NCBI GenBank assembly: GCA_964019415.1 | Contig: OZ025886.1 | Location: forward strand, 1,425,384 to 1,489,383 | Length of the DNA: 64,000 bases | Direction: 5' to 3' | Source of the DNA: Ianthella basta | Lineage: Eukaryota > Porifera > Demospongiae > Verongiida > Ianthellidae | Part shown: one piece after another, positions 19,201-53,529 of the stretch | Layout of the letters: the number at the start of each line of letters is the position of its first letter | Numbering within the stretch: position 1 is the first letter of the stretch | Made by a program: the position numbers and the translations under genes | The notes under the pieces: model-generated | The model's database searches: none | Told to the model about the DNA's origin: nothing | Seen by the model: the letters and a program-made list of their open reading frames with translations, nothing else

Positions 19201-20418
19201 TGCTGGAACAGAGCAACAAATGAGCTTCAAAGAAACAATACTTCTGGTCCTCAATAAGGACTTGGACTACCAGAAAATGGATAGGTTCTTAGTTTTCTGT
19301 CCCACAGACCCTGGATCTAAAAGGGGTTCGTATGAACCTAACAACCCCCCCTGTGTACAAGGAGGGCTTCACCAGGGCTGCCATGGGTCAGCAGTGACAT
19401 CCTTGCATTGTATGTGTAATTATACAACCACATGAATGTGGTGGTCTGTACAATACCATATGCACTCAATACACCACACAGTTTTGCCTGAAGTGAGTGG
19501 CTTGCATGGTGTGGACAGCAAGACTCTGCAACCAATCACAAGCAAATACGGCATTGGACAAGGATTGGTATTAATGTTGTTTAAATCAATGCCATTGATT
19601 GCGTGATTGAAGATCTGAAGAGAACTAATGACAATTACTACAGGTACTAGAAACTCTAAAATGACTGTAGTGGTGAGCAAGTCTTGTTCAGACACAATCA
19701 CATGGAATGCACATGCACATGGGGTGCACACATACAGCAAACACTTGCGCACACCATGCACACTGTGAAGTGCGTGTACAGTGTCACGTATCAGAATTGC
19801 AACAGTAAGATAGTTTAATAAATGCAACTCACGAGGTCTTCCCTCCCCCTGTTGGTCCCAAAATGGCATTGAGCCCTGGTTCCATCAAACCACTGCAAGG
19901 ATGCGGAGCAAACAGTAGGAGAAATATCCTTAAACCAGAGATTTATCCTCTATGCTCTTATGTGTGGCAACATGATAAAGAAGTAAAGTGTGCAAAGGGA
20001 GATGAAGGGGAGAAGGCTCAGAGAGACAGAGACCTATATAGTCCTTAAGCCGGGTTGACACTGCTATTGCACTATTATACTTATGCATGTTTAATGTATG
20101 TGTCTGCCTATACTCCGGTCCAGTATTGACATGCTCTGCACTCGAATTATACGTGATAACACACACGTGTCCCCCCCCCCCCCCCACACACACACAGTAT
20201 TACCTCAAGTCGTTCAGGATGTGTTTTTCGCCGGCAGGAATGATGCCAAATTTTCTCTGACGAATGGAGTAGGAGACATGATGGAAGGTCAACACGCTGC
20301 GGTCTTCCGTGGTCCTAAACTCTGAAACATTCTTCAGCTCGAGTCCAGCCTTCAACAGTGGTGCCTTGTCGTGGGCTACTGCGCCGTAGTCTGGTGCAGT
20401 GTCAGCTAGCGACGACAT
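11974..20418 (-). CDS. ABCG2: ABCG2-like half-transporter, gene B (15 exons, 668 aa)
   Basis: Same family and exon plan as gene A. Exons: 20418-20204, 19892-19833, 19018-18904, 18822-18670, 17460-17303, 16963-16689, 16033-15885, 15592-15527, 15340-15258, 15100-15008, 13347-13223, 13088-12934, 12708-12619, 12430-12321, 12133-11974. Every exon has the same length and phase as in A, total 2007 nt with no stop. The nucleotide-binding motifs are intact ([29 protein letters not shown]). Differences include SMTALETFIKQ in exon 10 where A has QTAIELFIRE, and a Thr to Ile change at the exon 5/6 junction. Intron 10 is inflated to 1.66 kb by the minisatellite and intron 5 by a GGA tract. It appears functional. 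Confidence 0.93.
12826..12933. repeat. (CA)n microsatellite containing the exon 12 donor, gene B
   Basis: In gene sense exon 12 ends CAATG and the intron opens directly as GTGTGTGTGTTGTGTG, so the splice donor is itself part of the GT tract. Confidence 0.93.
13173..13217. repeat. (TG)n microsatellite, intron 11 of gene B
   Basis: Short TG tract starting about 7 nt past the exon 11 donor in gene sense. Confidence 0.93.
13377..15007. repeat. 25-bp minisatellite, about 65 units, intron 10 of gene B
   Basis: Longest array of the window. Sub-variants (ACTGCACT for ACTACACT, CGG for CAG, a TAATATACACT insertion repeated several times near 14290-14470) suggest block-wise amplification. The right end is the real exon 10 donor at 15007 (gene sense GTGAGTGTGG). 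Confidence 0.96.
17092..17291. repeat. (GGA)n tract, intron 5 of gene B
   Basis: About 65 GGA units with GGT and GAA interruptions; starts about 12 nt beyond the exon 5 donor in gene sense. Confidence 0.95.
20171..20196. repeat. Poly(C)/(CA) tract, intron 1 of gene B
   Basis: In gene sense the exon 1 donor GTAATACTG is followed by a few TG units and a run of about 15 G. Genes A and D have more than 60 TG units at the same place. Confidence 0.9.
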
Positions 20419-20790
20419 GGCTCGTTGCCGAATGCCCGTAAACTTCTTAGCTGGTGAATTATAATCAGTGCTTGTAACCGGCGCGGGTTAAACTCTCCGC
20501 TGGCTGTAAAGCAATGGCCTCGCCGACAACATGCAGGTGTACGTGACCACCTACGCTGCAGCAGTATTCGCTTGCAGCGTAGGCTGGCACCGTCTGACAC
20601 GACGAAGGTGAGAGGCTCCGACCCCGTCCCGGAGAGTGGAGTTTCGACTCGTTCGAGGTATACTGATTCCTGTTCTTCCAATTCACTGCATTCACACCTG
20701 CTTCAACGTTTGTCGCTCCTTGCCTCCGGATAGAACCGCGCACGCATACGAACGGTAGCACCGCTGCGCTATCCGAACGTTTTTTTTTTT
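20419..20790 (-). promoter_or_regulatory. Upstream region of gene B with tRNA-like boxes
   Basis: Homologous to the upstream blocks of A and C. On the minus strand TAGCGCAGCGG (20771-20761) is followed after about 23 nt by GGTTCTATCC (20737-20728), close to Pol III box B. The spacing and sequences suggest a tRNA-derived relic embedded in the promoter area. Any activity is unknown. Confidence 0.5.
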
Positions 20791-21110
20791 ATAGCCCAAT
20801 ACTTAAATTACTTATTAATTATTATTTACTTAAATACCAAAAATTAATTGCAGCATTATAACAATAAGCTGTTTTCTTGCTAAACGTTATAATAATTATG
20901 TTCTGATGTTATTGTCAAACATGTACTCTTGATAAATTCCTTCTCATATAACATTAATTGTAAAAGTTACCGTGTATTAATTATGGAAATACAATAATTT
21001 TTGTTGCATAATTTCAAACCACTGGAATCCTGTCTTTATAAGCACAGTATATTGCAAGGTCATTGCACTATAGCAGTGAGTGTGTAGCAGTCTAATATAA
21101 TTATTTGGTT
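20791..21110. other. AT-rich intergenic, nothing recognised
   Basis: AT-rich spacer, paralogous to about 8580-8760. No gene or RNA recognised. Confidence 0.6.
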
Positions 21111-21259
21111 AAGATGGTCCATGTACCATGGTGACGAGAATGAAAGACAGCGTTTGGAACTACACATGGTAAGGAAAGAGGGGGGATGGAAAAAATTCAC
21201 TGCCATTTTCTCCTTCCCCCCTCTTTCATTACCATGTGTAGTTCCGAACGTTGTCTTTC
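21111..21259. mobile_element. Foldback element, short copy
   Basis: Relative of the 2174-2644 element: same unpaired left leader (AAGATGGTCCATGTACC), then a hairpin whose arms start GAAAGACAGCG and end CGTTGTCTTTC. The central part is deleted. Flanks TAATTATTTGGTT (21098-21110) and TAATTCTTTGGTT (21260-21272) are 13-mers differing at one base, a second likely 13-bp target duplication. The uninterrupted version (AATTCCTTGGTTGTGAAAGG) is present near 31860 downstream of gene D. Confidence 0.8.
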
Positions 21260-21285
21260 TAATTCTTTGGTTGTGAAAGGTGGCT

Positions 21286-22660
21286 TCACTTCTCCTTTTT
21301 GATTATGTGGAGGTTAACGTATCCCCAGACAAGGAGCACAAAGATCATGACAGCCAAGGCCAGCTCATTGTACCAGAGTGGGATGGCAAGGAAGTCCTCA
21401 TTCTCAAGATACTGAGTGCCATTCACACAGGGCAGCTGTGGGACACTGTGGGAAGAGTAGTGAAGGAGGGTGTGAGGGTGTGTACATGTGCATGTGCATG
21501 GTGTGAGGGGAGTGGTGAGATTGCTTGCTTACATGGAAAGCAGTGAACACAAAGACACGTTGGTAGGCTGAGTCAATATTGAGTGACTGCATGGAGGGCA
21601 TCTGGATTACATAAACAGACATCGTTCAACTCATTCACACTTAGGGCCTGCATGTGGGGTAGGATGTGCAACTATATAGTGGTATATATAAGATGCATAG
21701 AATCATTGTGTACATGGTGCACAATGATAAAATAATACAGATAAAAAGCATACAAGCATATGCAGGCAATTCTGAACAAGAGTGATAGTAATATTAATCA
21801 TCGATTAATGCAAAGTAGCATGCCCATGCATGCAGGTTCCTTTACAGCCACAGCATATTTGAACAGGCCGAAGTATTGTATCCATGACAACCACACAGAT
21901 AGAGAGCTGAGGTTGACAAAGAAGCCCCCAAATAGCTACAGTAAATGGAAATGACAAAAAGACACATGCAGGCAAATGAGACCATGCAACTCTATGTCAG
22001 AGCATGTGCAAGAACTCGATACAGTGTGTAAGCGCACACATGCACACACATGCACGCGCAAACACACACACAAACACACACAAACACACACACACACAAA
22101 CACCCACAAACACACCCACACACCATTGTCAATACAAAGCAGCTTGTAGTGAGTAACATGACCTGGAAACCTATGTAATAAGGCGAGGAAGGACAGGAGC
22201 AGTCACTATAATAAAATATATTGCAATTGATTTTAAATATATTGATTTTAAATATACCATCATGGTCTTTGAGGGGAATATTTTGTGCGCGCGTGTGTAA
22301 TAGACTGTATAGTGGTACAAACATTCATACACAATTGTACAATATGTATGTACAAACATGCCAGGGGAAGGAGGTGCGGTATCAAGCAGCCGTCTCTCAT
22401 GCAGTTTGGCTTGTTCTATGCATGGGCATCAGCAATTGGGTCTACTTAATTGTTTCATTACTTCCTGGTGCTCTGCAGCTAAGGTACTTCCTGGCCTGTG
22501 CAAGTGGCCATCTTGGCAAATTGTTCTGACATGGCCTGACCACCTTTAAAGTGCTTCCTTCAGGCCTGTTGTGGTGGATTCATCCAGGTAGAGGATATTC
22601 TGGGAGAGATGATCAGCTCCAGGCTGATAGTGCAGTGCTTGCGTACAGAGTGTCTGTACA
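21286..22660 (-). pseudogene. ABCG pseudogene 2: compressed, multi-deleted copy
   Basis: Exon 15 (21445-21286) is intact and ends in KKEK. Exon 14 (about 21640-21533) has a premature TGA after about 24 codons. Exon 13 (near 21935-21845) is readable. Exon 12 (near 22170-22120) has lost about 100 bp of its middle. Exons 8 to 11 and 6 are missing. A frameshifted exon 7 relic (22510-22356) and an exon 5 relic (22660-22560) remain; in the latter Walker B reads LYLDEST instead of LYLDEPT. Exons 1 to 4 are absent. The tail is most like gene D and pseudogene 1. Confidence 0.88.
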
Positions 22661-23493
22661 CAGTCAACAAAGACCTCCAGGTCAAAACGTCCTATTCTCA
22701 CCTCCCCCTTGTTTTAAGCTGCAGTATTGCTCTCCAAATTTCATGTTGACTCAACCAACGCAGCTTTTAGCCTCTATTGAATCAGTCCAAGTCCAGCTTG
22801 CTAAACTCAGACACAATTTGGTATTCTTCCTCCCACCTCCCTCCCAACTTGAGTCTAGCACACCATTGCATTCACACAACCAGTACCCCAATTTGCACAC
22901 TTGTAGTATATAGAGGTATAAGTCAGCAGTGTGTAGCAATACTTAACACATAGACTTTATTGTACATTATATTCTTGTTGCAAGGGCAACTGCACTAATG
23001 TAGTTATATATTTGCGCGTAACAAAGAGATGTATTCATATCATCGTGGTCTTCATGCGCTCATTCGAGAAGTCAAAATATATCTATGTAAGCAGACATTT
23101 ATGCATGCATGCATGCAGTTGATAACATTCCCTTAGTTGTATATTATTATACTGAGGTTGATTGCAAAGCCATTATACCATAGGAACATAATACTAGCTA
23201 GCACAGTAAGGCCTCACATGTATTACATGCACACATACTAGTTCTATGTCTATGTTCTATAACAGCTTGATTAATTGCTAGTATGATATATATTATATAT
23301 GGTATCATTGTAAGCACATACGTACTTTTAACAGTGTTATATGTCAAGCCGCTGCAATCCTGCTCTTATAAATCCTATAACTATTGCAATGTTGTACATG
23401 TACTATGTACGTATGTATGGCAGTCTATGGTGCTTAATGTAGAGTAACTGAATGCATTCTCCAGTGGTAGCAACAGGCTGGTGAAAGTTGAGT
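22661..23493. other. Duplicated 3' flank between pseudogene 2 and gene C
   Basis: No gene. Contains the uninterrupted Helitron target (GCACTAATG near 22993) and the same flank seen at the window start. Confidence 0.65.
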
Positions 23494-31069
<7,576 letters not shown>

Positions 31070-31450
31070 GGCTCGTTGCCGAACGCGCGTAAATTTCTTA
31101 GCTGGTGAATTATAATCAGTGCTTGCAATCGGCGCGGGCTAAGCTCTCCGCTGTAGCTGGCTGTAAAGCAATGGCCTCGCCGACAACATGCAGGTGTACG
31201 TGACCACCTACGCTGCAGCAGTATTCGCTTGCAGCGTAGGCTGGCACCGTCTGACACGACGAAGGCGAGAGTCTCCGACCCCGTCCCGGAGAGTGGAGTT
31301 TCGATTCGTTCGAGGTATACTGATTCCTGTTCTTCCAATTCACTGCATTCACACCTACATGCTTCAAAGTTTCTCGCCCCTTGCCTCTGCATGGAGAGCC
31401 GCGCACGCATACGAACGATGGCACCGCTGCGCTACCCGATCGGTTTTAAC
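31070..31450 (-). promoter_or_regulatory. Upstream region of gene C with tRNA-like box A
   Basis: Homologous to the upstream blocks of A and B. The minus strand carries TAGCGCAGCGG at 31434-31424, about 355 bp before the start codon. Promoter role inferred. Confidence 0.5.
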
Positions 31451-31559
31451 CAGCCCAATTCAATTGCAGCATGCAAGAATGCAACATATGGGCATGCATT
31501 CGTGATAATTTCCTTCTCTCATAAATTGTAACAGTTAATATATACGCCTGCTAGGGACA

Positions 31560-31725
31560 ATATAATAGCAGTCTGTTCACTACGACTCTGCTTTTTTTCT
31601 CCTGTGGAACTATCCCCTGTAGCGATTCTTGTGTTCTAGTGCTGCATTGAACCTTTTGTGTCCTAGTACCATTTGGTGCGGTGCACTCTAATAATAATAA
31701 TAATGATTGATTGATTGATTGATAT
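31560..31725 (-). repeat. SINE-like dispersed repeat
   Basis: On the minus strand the segment reads ATCAATCAATC, (ATT)n, then AGAGTGCACCGCACCA and a CTAGGACACA block. The same order occurs on the plus strand at 52098-52190. Two dispersed copies in opposite orientation with simple-repeat ends suggest a SINE or MITE family. Limits are approximate. Confidence 0.55.
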
Positions 31726-31883
31726 ACGTATTGATTATAGAAATACAGCAATATTATTCCAAACCACTGGAATCCTGCCCTTATTAAAATTATACAGTAT
31801 AATTATTGCATTGGACTATGGATTGCAGAATAGCACTGAGTGTGTAACAGTCTATTATAATTCCTTGGTTGTGAAAGGTGGCT

Positions 31884-37981
<6,098 letters not shown>

Positions 37982-38864
37982 GGGCGTTTAGTTGCTTCGA
38001 GAGAATACCGTAGGAATCAAAGCGGGGGGCTTTGCTCGCCAATATGGCTATAAAGTAAGCAGTGGCTTCGCCGACAACAGTCTTAGATAAAGTGAACTTC
38101 TCTGCAGAATTAATTGCCTGTAGCGTAGGCTAGCACTGCCTGATACGACGTACGTGACGTTCAAGACGAGCGGATCCGACCCTGACAGTCAACCATTGGA
38201 CGTGTTCGATGCATGTAAATAGCGGTCCCGTCATCCCGGTGGATTTTACTGCATTTTGCACCTGTTTCTACTACTTTACTCTTCCCTTAAGTTGGTTTCT
38301 CCCTGGAGAACGGCGAACGCTGCCTGCGCAAATAGATAGAAAGGATAGCACCACTGAACTAAAAATGCAGTCGGCTTTTGATAAACGTGCATGGAACTCG
38401 AGGGCAATTTGGTTAACGTTATTGGCAGCAATTCGACGTAATTAGCTAGTACCGTCATCATCATCGATCATATGCATGTACATTAAGCACGCGATCTCTG
38501 TGTGTATATGTATACACTGTCGACCGTTTATATAACGCGCGAAGTGGAGACGACACCGCATCGCAGCTATACAGCGCTAGGTCCGACAGATCAAGATCGA
38601 GTTAATTATTAATTAACATGCGCATTGTAGTAATTATTAATATGATTAAGGAGTACTGCGGGTATATTCCTTACGATAGCATAGGTTATAAATAATAACA
38701 TTAACGAAGTTAAATGTAGATAGGTTATGCAAACCACATGCAAATGCAGCACTTACAGAAATGACAGAAAGAGTACAAATAATACATGAATGAAAAAGGC
38801 AAGTGAAATGTGATATAGATATATATACAAGGGTACAAAACTGTAATTCCAACAACACATGCAG
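37982..38864. other. Intergenic between gene D and N4BP2, promoter of D inferred
   Basis: Includes a CpG-richer stretch up to about 38200 with GCTTCGCCGACAAC, shared with the upstream blocks of A to C. The rest is AT-rich. No additional gene recognised. Confidence 0.5.
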
Positions 38865-49148
<10,284 letters not shown>

Positions 49149-50030
49149 TTTGTCACACCAGCGATCACGTGAGCCGCCAACTACCTGCCAGCATACTATA
49201 TACTAGGTGATGTAGCTACCAGCTTGAGCGGTTGTGTGGAGTGAACTGGGTGCGAAGAGATATGCTGGAAGCAGGCAGATGGCAGTTGACAGCTAAGGAT
49301 TCTTAAACTATTTCACTGTTAATTAAGTGTACTCTGAACCAAGAAATAGTGTCTGTGTGTAATAGAGTTTGTGATTAGAACACAGTTGAATGAGGTTAGC
49401 GTAGGGATTCGAAGCCCTTGTGTTACATAATGTTATTCATGGATTCCTAGTGGGGTGACGTCTGCGATGGCCAGGCGCACACATCTGCAGCGGGATTTAG
49501 GCCACCACAACTGTACATGCATGCGATGTAGCTGCAATTCGCATGGCATCCATTGCTTAGTGGATCATAATGTGGTCCGGGTCTTTTTCTTTTCTTTTCC
49601 TTGTCTTCTATATTCTCTGTCCTTTTGAACGTGACTAGGGTGTGAGCCATGTCCCCCAGGTGTGACCAGCAGGGAGGTAGTTAGGGTCAAAGATCATGCC
49701 TGGGCGGACACCCTGTCAAACTAAGGAGTGGGTCTAATGGTCCCCTCCTCTGTATCTGTTGGAGGTGCACCAGGTAAGTGTTTGATGGAACACAGTAGAC
49801 CTTGACATTAATCTTCATAACAGAGTACATTGAGTCACGCATACTGCAGGCAGTGGCAGCAGAACATGAAGCATTACTGAGGGCTAAGGCTGTACCCCCC
49901 CCCCCCCCCCCACACACACACATTCCACCTCCTTAGCAAACAGGCATGTGATACTTGCAAAATGGACCCAGTATTCTCCCATAAAAAAGAGTTTTAAGCA
50001 GGTTGTGAGAAGTGGATAGTTCAAAATGGC
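49149..50030. other. Intergenic upstream of N4BP2, promoter inferred
   Basis: No gene recognised. Holds a compound poly(C)-(CA) tract at 49897-49921, the same type as in intron 1 of genes B and C and at 39119-39149. The N4BP2 promoter should lie in the first few hundred bases. Confidence 0.5.
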
Positions 50031-50034
50031 AAAA
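50031..50034 (-). terminator. Pol III T-run terminator of SRP RNA
   Basis: TTTT on the minus strand directly after the final conserved stem of the SRP RNA. Confidence 0.75.
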
Positions 50035-50328
50035 GGACTACGGTCTAACGGTATTGCCCGGGCTGACACACACCACTGTTCACAAGCGCTATCCCACTAC
50101 TACCAAGTACGGAGCCTTTTGCCTGCTGTGTTTCCACCCTGGGCCGTTACGGCGCTCATTATCAACCTGGACGCCCGGGACTCCTCCTAAGCGCCCATGT
50201 TGATACCCGGTTTAGTGCGGACGCTCGCTCAGCACAGGAAGTGCGGGCCAGTGATCCCGAACTCACGCCATCCCATAGTCCAGCCTCAGAAGCAGCTCTG
50301 ATTACAGGCGCGCGCCACCACACCCGGC
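50031..50328 (-). ncRNA. Signal recognition particle RNA (7SL/SRP RNA), about 298 nt
   Basis: Read on the minus strand it aligns with metazoan 7SL RNA end to end. The Alu-domain 5' end is GCCGGGTGTGGTGGCGCGCG with the TGTAATC (UGUNR) motif. The centre has GCGTCCGCACTAA and ATCAACATGGG. The S-domain has GGCCCAGGGTGGAAACACAG and AGCAGGCAAAAGG of helix 8, where SRP54 binds. The 3' Alu strand is TAGTAGTGGGATAGCGC with GCCCGGGCAATACC. It ends at TTTT (50034-50031), the usual Pol III terminator. Length matches human 7SL (about 300 nt). Its product scaffolds the SRP that targets ribosomes to the ER. Full length and conserved S-domain argue against an Alu-like SINE. Confidence 0.95.
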
Positions 50329-50420
50329 GATATAATGTTGGCATTTTTGGGCTTTTAAAGTATAAACAGTGCGGGACAATCGGAAACGTGCCTACAATGG
50401 TATATAAGCTGATCATGAGT
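50329..50420 (-). promoter_or_regulatory. Putative Pol III promoter of the SRP RNA gene
   Basis: TTTAAAAG lies 24-31 nt upstream of the RNA start (50359-50352), where an external TATA-like box would be expected; TTATATACC lies further up (about 50406). It occupies the gap between the Nudix-like stop codon and the RNA start. Inferred from position. Confidence 0.45.
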
Positions 50421-50424
50421 TCAG

Positions 50425-51264
50425 TCAAGGAGTCCACGCGACAGAGTGTTGCTTATCAGCTTCTTCAAACATGGGATTGTTCAGTGATACCAAGAGAGAA
50501 TTCTCCGGAGGGTTGGCCTTGGACTCATACACAGGGTTCTCTATGAGAGCAAGCAATTGGCCACCAATCCCTTCACTGCCTCTGGCCATGAAGAGGAGGT
50601 CCATGTTGACAAAGGGAATTGCATGTCTCTCCTTCAGCCACTGGTCAAGGACAAAGACCATCTCCCTGTGAGTGCAGACAAGACTCACTGTAGAGATGTG
50701 GACACAACTTATCTGATAACCACACTCACTCTAGAAACTTGCAACATGCCAGTGCCGTGGCAATGGGGTTAGCAACAGTTATGTCACAAGGTCCGTAGCA
50801 ATGAGTAATGTGCTACACATGCTAATGATGCTATTCTACCATGAGGAGGGGGCATCGTTATGCAAGCAGGAAGGACTCTCAGTGACACTATCATGTAGTG
50901 ATTAGACGGCTTTGCTTACTTGAGTGAAATTCCAAAGTGGCCATGCATAGCACAGATTGGACACATTGCAAATAGTGCACCCACCTCTGTCCATGGATCA
51001 TGTTGTAGGAGCCTCCTTCATTCTGCAGCACATAGGCCAGGTTGTGGAACTTGGTCTCCATTGAAGGAAAGCCAATAGGTTCACCTACATATAGATTGGG
51101 CAAACGATCATATGGAATTAAATGCACATAACTACTAGGCTTATTCTTCATGCATTGAACACAATTCATACAGTGAACACGCAACACACACATTCATATG
51201 TGGAGCTGTACTTAAATGTTCATCAGCATGTGCGAATCCTCATATGCATAATGGTGGGCATGCA

Positions 51265-51307
<43 letters not shown>

Positions 51308-53127
51308 TGTGTGTGTGTGTGTGTAGTGTGTAGTGTGTGTGTGTGTGTAGTGTGTGTGTGTGCGTGCGTGCGTGCATGCGTGTGCGTTTGACGATGTGAG
51401 TGTGTGAATCCACACATGCCACCTCACCTTCCATGCCTACTGGGGTGGCATAGAACAAGGTCACCACATGTAGCCCATCTGAAGGCTTACCATGAACATA
51501 CAGTGGAAATGACTGATTCCCTTAGATGGAAAAATAAAAACAACGAGTAATGTACAGCAAGCCATATCATTTTGCCATCTTAAGACTGAGTCAAAAGCGC
51601 AGACAAACAACCATGATCACTGCTGGTCCTCAAAAGTTAATGACGATTTCCGATTGACAAATCCATGCAAAAACATTGCAGGAAATGTGCTAAATATATT
51701 GTTAACTGCGTGGAGCTTCAGTCAACATTCGCATGAAACAAACATGTGACATGATTGGTATCTCTTGAAGCAACTCTTCTCATGTGCTTGCATCTGAAAG
51801 TAGTACCACTTCCAGTTACAGCAGTTCATGTTAAAAAGAGGAAAGAACACAGGAGTGGCTACCAATCTGGGTTTTGATATAATGCGATCTGGCTTCACCA
51901 GAATGAGAAAGAAAGGAAAGACTGAGTTAACACTGGGAGGCCTGCTGAGGGATAACTTTGGGTCTCTTAAGCATAATGGGGTAGGATTTAGTGTGATAGA
52001 CACTGATAGCAGTGTTGATCGAGGACCATGCAACGAAACTACATAGCCAACTACATGATTAGACCACTTCAAGAAACAATTTTGTAATTTTTGCTACTCC
52101 TGCATATCAATCAATCATTATTAGAGTGCACCGCACCAGAAGGTGCTAGGACACAGATAGGTCCAATGAAACACTATCACAAAGGTACATAGACTAAACA
52201 TGGACATGTGAAGGAAGTTGTTACATGAATAATAGAGTCATAGACCAAAATGGGCACACCACATGGATCTGATGCATTTCATAATACTAGTGTTGGTACA
52301 AGCTGCAGACAGAATGATGGCAGTCTGCTTCTTAATAGAGGTCCCCTGTGGCCAGATGTCCATCCCAGGCTGTGTAAGCAGGGGCCGTCTGATGTGGTCC
52401 CAGTATATCATTTGGCTAGCAATCTTTAAGCACTCTCTGGTAATTTTATAATGTCACATGCGGCATACAGCACAAACCATGCAGTCCAGTCTGTCTTTGC
52501 AGGTATTTCACTGCTGCCTGATGCGGGTCCTGCTCTGACGCCACTCTCCCCCCAGGGAACATGTATAGACCGTCATAGCCTTCACGCATGAAACAGACCT
52601 TATCAGAGTGGAACAATGCACATATAAAATACAAACAATATGCAATCGAGTCTGGCATACAACCAGTCCCATTCTGATGTCCTACACCAGGTTGAGCACA
52701 GTAACCACATGTTGAACTAGAGCACAGGGCGGCCCACTAGCTCTTGCCCACAGTCCAACTGCTAAGTAGCTACAGACAGTATTTTCAACTCGACAGCAAG
52801 GTGCGCGTGCCTAATTCAAGTCAAGCACTACTGCTCATCAGTACCGTGCAGACTGTTATACACACTAGCAACCAAGCATTCTACCTTCCCTCGCTGCCTA
52901 CCTCGTAGTTGTGAGGGGAGTAGTCTTTCTGGGCGTGCATTCGCTTTATTGCGGCGCATGCCACGGCCAACTTCGGCGCGGGCAGCACCGGGTACCTGAG
53001 TGAAGATACAGCGACATAGAACAGCAGTAAACTACTTAACTGACAGATACCAAATATAGCAGTGCTATACTTGACTGCAGTTATGCAGAGACAGCGAAAT
53101 TGATCATACAAACCTCTTCTTCAACAT
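50425..53127 (-). CDS. Nudix-fold-like protein with degenerate Nudix box (6 exons, 220 aa)
   Basis: Exons: 53127-53114, 52995-52902, 52598-52478, 51520-51428, 51084-50985, 50665-50425; all GT-AG and in phase (663 nt). The start is the first ATG after an in-frame TAA. Exon 3 reads VCFMREGYDGLYMFPGGRVA, like the strand and Gly-rich loop before a Nudix helix. The helix, however, has VKYLQRQTGL where active enzymes have RE-x2-EE-x-G, so the metal-binding glutamates are missing. GX5E spacing is kept (GGRVASE). Later parts (SDGLHVVTLFYATP, MVFVLDQWLKERHAIPFVNMDLL) fit the remaining strands and the C-terminal helix. It probably lacks pyrophosphohydrolase activity and might bind a ligand or RNA. I cannot assign an orthologue. 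Confidence 0.8.
51269..51375. repeat. (TG)n with TAG interruptions, intron 4 of Nudix-like gene
   Basis: TG tract broken by repeated GTAGTG units, ending in GCGTGCGTGCGTGC. Confidence 0.92.
52098..52190 (+). repeat. SINE-like dispersed repeat, second copy
   Basis: ATCAATCAATCATTATTAG then AGTGCACCGCACCAGAAGG and CTAGGACACA, the same blocks and order as on the minus strand of 31560-31725. Lies in intron 3 of the Nudix-like gene. Confidence 0.55.
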
Positions 53128-53529
53128 TAATATTTAGGGGTGTGGCACTCCTGGAAACGACCTGGGCGCTTAAGGACGTCCTCGTGACCATTACCAGTAT
53201 TTTGCAGTAGTATAATATCTGTGGTATTACTTAGCTAGGAACAGAGATCCTCCAAACCTATGGGTAAAATATCTAGCTGTGCATATGACGGGAAACCCCT
53301 TCACTTATACGCTGAACTCCTCAGCTGTCTCGATACAAAGTATGAATTGGTTACTCGACCTATTAAATTTAGGAGGAAGTGACACCAATAAAATGAACTA
53401 ACTCGTTAGCTGAAAGGGGAGGGTCATCGATCGTACGTATATAGGTCACGCTTGCTCGATGTGAGCTGGCATCACCATGGCGGGGATCCTTCACTGTGTG
53501 ACTGGTGAGATCGCGAAGTATTTTTAGCA
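53128..53529. promoter_or_regulatory. Divergent promoter region, Nudix-like gene and adhesion gene
   Basis: Only 402 bp separate the two head-to-head start codons. An ATG in GCATCACCATGGCGGGGATC (53478) opens a short frame that meets GTGAGATCG, so it may belong to a 5' leader exon or upstream ORF of the adhesion gene. No TATA box chosen. Confidence 0.45.

Noticed and set aside
38209..38445. 78-residue plus-strand frame upstream of gene D
   Set aside because: No motif, no splice or promoter support, not conserved in the other paralogues' upstream regions.
50031..50328. Human Alu contamination, because of GATTACAGGCGCGCGCC
   Set aside because: The similarity continues through the whole 7SL S-domain, absent from Alu, with diverged sequence, and the flanks belong to local genes; it is an endogenous SRP RNA gene.
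52263..52400. Extra exon of the Nudix-like gene (frame containing GMDIWPQGTSIKKQ)
   Set aside because: Including it breaks the phase with exon 3 (leads to TAA), while exon 3 to exon 4 at 51520 joins cleanly.
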